Assembly: GCF_958295425.1 (NCBI RefSeq)
Contig: NC_081153.1
Coordinates: forward strand, 8,945,395-9,009,394
DNA from: Solea solea
Taxonomy: Eukaryota > Chordata > Actinopteri > Pleuronectiformes > Soleidae
Length of the DNA stretch: 64,000 nucleotides
Direction: 5' to 3'
Each line of letters opens with the position of its first letter. Position 1 is the stretch's first letter. Shown piece by piece: positions 60,218-64,000 of this stretch. The position numbers were made by a program, and so were the translations under genes. A model generated the notes under the pieces. The model saw nothing but the letters and a program-made list of their open reading frames with translations, was not told the origin of the DNA and did no database searches.

Positions 60218-62916
60218 GAGTGGAGAATTTGACACTGGTCTCAGGCGTCTGACACTGAGCTCTTTGTCTGTGTGAACACACAGGGCTTCTTCAGGAGGAG
60301 CATCCAACAGAACATCCAGTACAAGAAGTGCCTTAAGAACGAGAGCTGCCCCATCATGAGGATCAACAGGAACCGCTGCCAGCAGTGCCGCTTCAAGAAA
60401 TGCCTGATGGTGGGGATGTCCAGAGACTGTGAGTATCTGACACACACACACACACACCCTCCTGCACCAAAGTCCATAGAGAAAATCAGCACTTTTAGCC
60501 TGCAGATACACAGGAACAACCCCTGTGTGTTAGGAGGTAAAGTCACTGTTTTTCTCAATGGACTTTGGTGGACGGGACTGAGAGCATGTCCGCTTAGATA
60601 TAGTGATTGTGAGTAATACAGCTCACTGTGAATCATATCCTCATCCAAAATCCTCTCTTCACTGCTCAGCTGTGCGTTTCGGACGAATCCCCAAGCGTGA
60701 GAAACAGCGCATGCTGCTGGAGATGCAGAGCGCCATGAACAACATGATGAACAACAGCCAGCTGCACAACCAGCTGCAAAGCACCCAGACGCTGCCCATC
60801 GCCAAGCCGCTGCCTGTCAGTGCCACAGAAGCTACCTCCGAGGAAGCTGCCTCCGCCTCCTCCCCCTCCTCCTCGCCAAGCCCGTCAGACTCCAGCTCGG
60901 ACCCCGAGCCCGCCGTGGCGATGGACACCAGCCCCAGCTCGGCCTCACCAAGTGCGTCCGACAGTGGGGAGGAGGAGGTGATTGGCTCGGTGACCAGGGC
61001 CCACCAGGAGACCTTCATGTACAACCAGGAGCAGAGCAGCCTGACTGCTGAGGCCCCGCCCACCGCAGGCCCTGTGGACAACGGCGCCGATCCAAACGCG
61101 GCCAAGCGCTGGAAGGAAGAGCAGCAGGACTCGTGGAACCACCACAACAACGTGGCCACCACCACCATGGTGGCACAGGACCCCGCCCCCTCCTCCTCCT
61201 CCAGCCCGGACCCACAGGGTCCACAGGACAACAGCGCCACCCACTGTCCTTTCAGACTGTCGCGCACCACTGCCAGCCACTGTCCGGCCTACACGCATGG
61301 AGCTTTCAGGGTGTCCGCTGCGGAGGACGTCGCCACCCCAGCCCACGGTGGGCACCAGTGGAGGGAAGGCAGGAGGATGCATCTGGTGAGAGGGAGGGGG
61401 GTCAAACCTGCTACACAATGTGATTTTAAAAGACATTAAAATACAACGTTTAAGTCCAGGACAAAGAATAAGTCAAATGTAGTTACTTTGTTCATCTAAT
61501 AATAATAATAAAACCAACCCTGCATGCTTAAATTGGAAATAAAATATATAAATACAACGTTTACGTCATTTATGCTTAAATTTGACCACTTGGGGGCAGC
61601 AGAATAATTTGAAAAATAAACCAGAGTGATAGGATATGTGGGTTTTTGTCTGCAAGTATAGGATTTATCACATTACGCATATTTTGAACTTGCAAAGATT
61701 AAAGACAATGTTGGACTTTTGACCTGAGAATGAGGAGACGTTTGATATTATCGCAGGTTTGCTCATAATTCTCCTCTCTCTCTCTCTCGTGTCGTTAGGT
61801 TTGTCCGATGAACACGTCTCCCAGTGTGGACCCGCAGAAATCGGGCCACGAGGTGTGGGAGGAGTTTTCCCACAGCTTCACCCCGGCTGTCAGGGAGGTG
61901 GTGGAGTTCGCCAAGAAGATCCCGGGCTTCAGAGACCTGTCGCAGCACGACCAGGTCAGCCTGCTGAAGGCTGGAACCTTCGAGGTAAGACAGGCGTCAC
62001 TTTTCCGGAATCACATTTGTTATATCATGATCAGCTTTGTGCAGCTGTTGAAGCCTCTGGGTTTTTTTTAACCACAGGTGCTCGTGGTGCGTTTTGCTTC
62101 GCTCTTTGACGTGAAGGATCGCACCGTCACCTTTCTGGGTGGGAACAAGTACAGCGTGGACACTCTAAGGGCCATGGGCGCCAGCGACCTCCTTAACTCC
62201 ATGTTTGACTTCAGTGAGAAGCTCATTAACCTGGGACTGAGCGAGGAGGAGATGAGCCTGTTCACTGCTGTGGTGCTCGTCTCTGCAGGTGTGTTTTTTA
62301 CTTCACATTTCATGTTTATAGTTTGTGTATTTTCACTTTCTACGTTTTCTTTAGCTCTTTAACAGTGTTTATATTATTTTTATTTTATATAGTGTAACAT
62401 TTCTTTGTATAAATCTTTTTGCCACACCACGTTATCTGCCTTTTGTTGTTTTTTTCGGACGTTGAGACCTGAAAGATCTAGAATCTTAATATATCGTTTA
62501 TTGGCCCAAGCACTTCCGATATATCGGCAAAAAGTCCAATATCTTGCTTTCCTTAAAGATCTAGAATCGTGAATATATCAGTATCGCCTCAAGCAGTCCA
62601 ATATTGTGGTTATTTTGACCACTTTTTGCTTTAATTTTGCACCAAAAGTTGACTTAGCGTTTGGAGTTTTGCACCACGAAGCTCACTGACCCCTCCCTCC
62701 CTCCCTCCCGTTGTTCCAGATCGCTCTGGCATCGAGAACGTGAACTCGGTGGAGGCCCTGCAGGAGACTCTGATCCGCGCGCTGCGCAGCCTCATCACCA
62801 GGAACCACCCGAACGAGTCGGCCATCTTCACCAAGCTGCTGCTCAAGCTGCCCGACCTGCGCTCGCTCAACAACATGCACTCGGAGCAGCTGCTGGCCTT
62901 CAAGGTCCATTCCTGA
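55975..62916 (+). CDS. nr1d2: Nuclear receptor subfamily 1 group D member 2 (Rev-erb beta)
   Basis: Heme-dependent transcriptional repressor of the circadian clock; it binds RORE sites in the nucleus and recruits NCoR/HDAC3. Eight coding exons: 55975-55993, 58121-58351, 58717-58805, 60284-60428, 60670-61385, 61799-61984, 62078-62288, 62720-62916. All phases agree, giving 597 residues (human NR1D2 579). Conserved N-terminal GGVIAYISS at 7-15. C4 zinc fingers: Cys92/95/109/112 and 129/135/145/148, P-box EGCKG, then [10 protein letters not shown]. The hinge (about 185-395) is Ser/Pro-rich at 218-260, followed by conserved [20 protein letters not shown]. The ligand domain runs 401-597; both heme ligands known from human (Cys384, His568) are kept as Cys402 and His586. 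As in the family it stops at helix 11, with no AF-2 helix. MHLVCPM and KSGHE favour NR1D2 over NR1D1. [10 protein letters not shown] has Met155/Ser162 where mammals have Ser/Ala. Which teleost duplicate (a or b) is not decidable here. Confidence 0.95.
55994..58120 (+). other. nr1d2 intron 1
   Basis: 2.1 kb. CpG-rich in its first 500 bp (clock-motif cluster, see separate entry), then AT-rich: a GACCAAAGTGTTTTACAA-type repeat (56620-56760), a TA run at 56832-56855, (CA)n at 57631-57652 and an AATCGATTA-type MITE relic at about 57770-57965. Confidence 0.7.
56340..56495 (+). promoter_or_regulatory. nr1d2: CpG block with CCAAT, CRE, D-box and two E-boxes in nr1d2 intron 1
   Basis: Inverted CCAAT (ATTGG) 56344-56348; CRE TGACGTCA 56362-56369; D-box-like TTGCATAA (reverse TTATGCAA) 56373-56380; E-box CACGTG 56420-56425; second CACGTG 56484-56489 followed by GGGGGCG. 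The CpG density and CCAAT/CRE arrangement resemble a promoter, so this could be an internal promoter as well as an enhancer. The sites are seen directly; function is inferred. Confidence 0.6.
58121..58351 (+). CDS. nr1d2: nr1d2 coding exon 2 (A/B domain)
   Basis: 231 bp, acceptor AACACCAG|GGGGCG, donor CACAA|GTAAGA. Ser-rich activation-like region; an internal ATG at 58275-58277 (MASGQN) could start an N-truncated form. Confidence 0.93.
58717..58805 (+). CDS. nr1d2: nr1d2 coding exon 3 (zinc finger 1)
   Basis: 89 bp, acceptor TTAACCAG|AAATCA, donor TGCAAG|GTGAGG. Encodes [17 protein letters not shown].. to CEGCK. A CA array starts 6 bases after the exon end. Confidence 0.95.
59795..60095 (+). 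mobile_element. Truncated copy of the 54348-55162 DNA element
   Basis: TCACTGGAAGAGTCATGAGT, CAGAGGAGTCTGGTGCATTT and AGCGACAGCACTGTTGAGAG match 54620-54830. The right end GAACTGTATAATGGAAAAGC matches the inverted end. The left half is missing. Confidence 0.7.
60155..60215. repeat. (CA)n microsatellite in nr1d2 intron 3
   Basis: About 60 bp of pure CA ending 68 bp 5' of exon 4. Confidence 0.97.
60284..60428 (+). CDS. nr1d2: nr1d2 coding exon 4 (zinc finger 2)
   Basis: 145 bp, acceptor ACACAG|GGCTTC, donor [28 protein letters not shown].. to MSRD. The frame stays open through intron 4 to a stop at about 60614. Confidence 0.95.
60461..60573 (+). repeat. Short CCAAAGTCCAT foldback element in nr1d2 intron 4
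   Basis: CACCAAAGTCCATAGAGAAAA at the left and TTTTTCTCAATGGACTTTGG at the right are inverted; the interior is only about 65 bp, with an inner CACAGG..CCTGTG pair. It makes up nearly half of the 241-bp intron, forming a hairpin in the pre-mRNA. Confidence 0.8.
60670..61385 (+). CDS. nr1d2: nr1d2 coding exon 5 (C-terminal extension and hinge)
   Basis: 716 bp, acceptor TGCTCAG|CTGTGC, donor CATCTG|GTGAGA. Encodes [14 protein letters not shown], the Ser/Pro-rich hinge and the block up to RRMHL just before the ligand domain. An upstream ATG at 60603 in the same frame lies in intron 4 and is not used in the full-length form. Confidence 0.94.
61386..61798 (+). other. nr1d2 intron 5
   Basis: 413 bp, AT-rich, with an (AAT)n run near 61498 and a (CT)n polypyrimidine tract before the acceptor. 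No repeat family recognised. Confidence 0.7.
61799..61984 (+). CDS. nr1d2: nr1d2 coding exon 6 (LBD start)
   Basis: 186 bp, acceptor GTCGTTAG|GTTTGT, donor [30 protein letters not shown].. to LLKAGTFE; contains heme ligand Cys402 and the LBD signature [20 protein letters not shown]. Confidence 0.95.
62078..62288 (+). CDS. nr1d2: nr1d2 coding exon 7
   Basis: 211 bp, acceptor ACCACAG|GTGCTC, donor [32 protein letters not shown].. to FTAVVLVSA. Confidence 0.95.
62289..62719 (+). other. nr1d2 intron 7
   Basis: 431 bp. Contains an ATATATCG/CCGATATATCGGC-type palindromic repeat (62490-62600), also seen near 275-345, and a CCCTCCCTCC tract next to the acceptor. Confidence 0.7.
62720..62916 (+). 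CDS. nr1d2: nr1d2 coding exon 8 (C-terminus)
   Basis: 197 bp, acceptor GTTCCAG|ATCGCT, ending [33 protein letters not shown].. to LLAFKVHS; contains heme ligand His586 in NNMHSE. Confidence 0.95.
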
Positions 62917-64000
62917 AGCCTCCTCCAGTACTTGACCCTCCTCGCCTCTGCGACACCAACGCGACTGAAACGCCGAGGCTGGAGACCCACAGCCACACTT
63001 CCCACCCAAACCTCAGAAAAAAAACACACAAAAAAAACAAACAAACTCCACCTCCTTCCACTTATCAAACTCTGAAACTTAAAACGTGACATTTGAAGGA
63101 AGGAGGTCGACCATGAAATGTTATTGTACTGTAATGTAGGGCCTAACAGCCTGTGTGTGTGTGTGTGTGTGTGAGAGAGACGGTCATGCTTGCGTACAGA
63201 CACCCTGATCGATGTACATGTTTCCTGTGTTTGTGTGTAGCATAACTGCGTTTGCGACCGTACAAACGTTAGAAGCACTTTTCTGTATAGTGTAGACTGG
63301 TATTTTTTTCCTTTGTGCATTCATAGTGCAATATGTGGCTGCTTTCTGTTGATTTGAGCTGTGCAGCGACGAGTCGACGAGCTCGTGGACATTCTCTTGG
63401 ATTTGAAACTAAAAAAGTGCTGCGCTCGTGTCACAACCGAGATGTAAACCTAAAAAAAAAAAACGACAAAAAAATGAATAAGTGATGAGGTGGAAACGAA
63501 AATGTGCACGAATGTGGTTTGATTTAAAAAGATAAAAAAAAAACGTCTTATTTAGAGGCTTTTCATGCAGTTGTGTTCTCCGTGTTTCTCTCATTCGTGG
63601 GATATATTTTTTTTTTCTAAATTATTTCGGCATTGTGACAAATCAAATCCCTTTTTGTTTTGACACACGGGTGGAAGTGGAAGTGTTGAGACACTGAACA
63701 GCTGAAGAGACATTTCCACCTCATTTACTCACATTTACGTGTTTCTTTTCTCTTTAAAAAAAAAAACAAAGTCTGACACCAGTGTCTGCTGTCTACTGCT
63801 GACTTGGTCATGCTGTTTCCTTATCGGCCACCTGATGGCGCTGTTGGGCACTGACCAGCAGGAAAAGAAACTGTCTGCTTTCACCAGCAGCTTGAATGAA
63901 CTTCATTTCTTTTCTCTAATTTCTTTCCATTGAATAGAACTGTACATATTTAAGCTTAGTTGAACTGAATAGATAACCTCTTGACTGTAATATCACACGT
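62917..64000 (+). other. nr1d2: nr1d2 3' UTR, at least in part
   Basis: Follows the TGA at 62914-62916 and includes a (GT)n at 63153-63171. No clean AATAAA in a convincing place was seen before the right edge, so the transcript may end beyond it. Confidence 0.55.

Larger units (their letters stand above)
58806..60283 (+). other. nr1d2 intron 3, between the two zinc-finger exons
   Basis: Starts with a (CA)n at 58811-58853. It has a TAACCACAATTCAAAT-type repeat (about 58900-58990), a poly-C/(C)nA tract at 59478-59512, a truncated copy of the 54348 DNA element (59795-60095) and a second (CA)n at 60155-60215 that ends 68 bp before exon 4. Confidence 0.75.

Noticed and set aside
60603..61439. 278-residue plus-strand frame taken as a separate gene
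   Set aside because: It is nr1d2 exon 5 extended into introns 4 and 5; the ATG at 60603 is intronic and the acceptor TGCTCAG at 60669 fixes the exon.

Overview
The window is nuclear DNA from a ray-finned fish, most likely a percomorph teleost. The genes are split by long introns with GT-AG borders. (CA)n arrays are very dense, up to about 180 bp. The interspersed repeats are types I know from teleosts: tRNA-headed SINEs, LINE reverse-transcriptase relics and many TIR-flanked MITEs. Three protein genes can be supported, and all belong to the block that sits on human chromosome 3p24.

Layout: (1) 1-6.6 kb, minus strand: the 5' part of ube2e1 (coding exons 1 and 2, CpG-rich upstream region); its remaining exons lie beyond the left edge. 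(2) 6.6-9.9 kb: intergenic repeats, including an 88-bp TA array, a LINE 3' end and a 21-bp minisatellite. (3) 9.9-48.9 kb, minus strand: the complete ube2e2 gene, with five coding exons over 36.7 kb, a probable non-coding first exon at 48.68-48.88 kb and a 24.9-kb intron 2 filled with repeats and a few single-copy-looking tracts. (4) 48.9-55.3 kb: the head-to-head intergenic region between ube2e2 and nr1d2, with a close pair of CACGTG E-boxes near 50.96 kb. (5) 55.3-64.0 kb, plus strand: complete nr1d2 (Rev-erb beta), eight coding exons and 597 residues, with its 3' UTR running to the right edge.

ube2e1 and ube2e2 are tandem paralogues encoding nuclear/cytosolic ubiquitin-conjugating E2 enzymes of the UBE2E class. 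nr1d2 encodes a heme-binding nuclear receptor that represses transcription in the circadian clock. They are neighbours by ancient synteny and not an operon. In mammals, as I recall, the order is UBE2E2-UBE2E1-NKIRAS1-RPL15-NR1D2-THRB; here nr1d2 lies directly upstream of ube2e2 in divergent orientation, so the block has been rearranged.

The points most worth following up are: a compact CCAAT/CRE/D-box/E-box cluster in nr1d2 intron 1; two TTAA-bounded Kolobok/T2-type elements, one with a THAP-like coding relic and a GC-rich palindrome; a 19-bp minisatellite with a 440-bp higher-order period; a glutamine/histidine expansion in the Ube2e1 N-terminus; CA arrays against the splice donors of the nr1d2 DNA-binding-domain exons; near-identical repeats flanking ube2e2 exon 3; and a perfect 20-10-20 inverted repeat at 34.4 kb. 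No wholly new multi-gene system was found. All coordinates were read by eye, and no alignment or database search was run.
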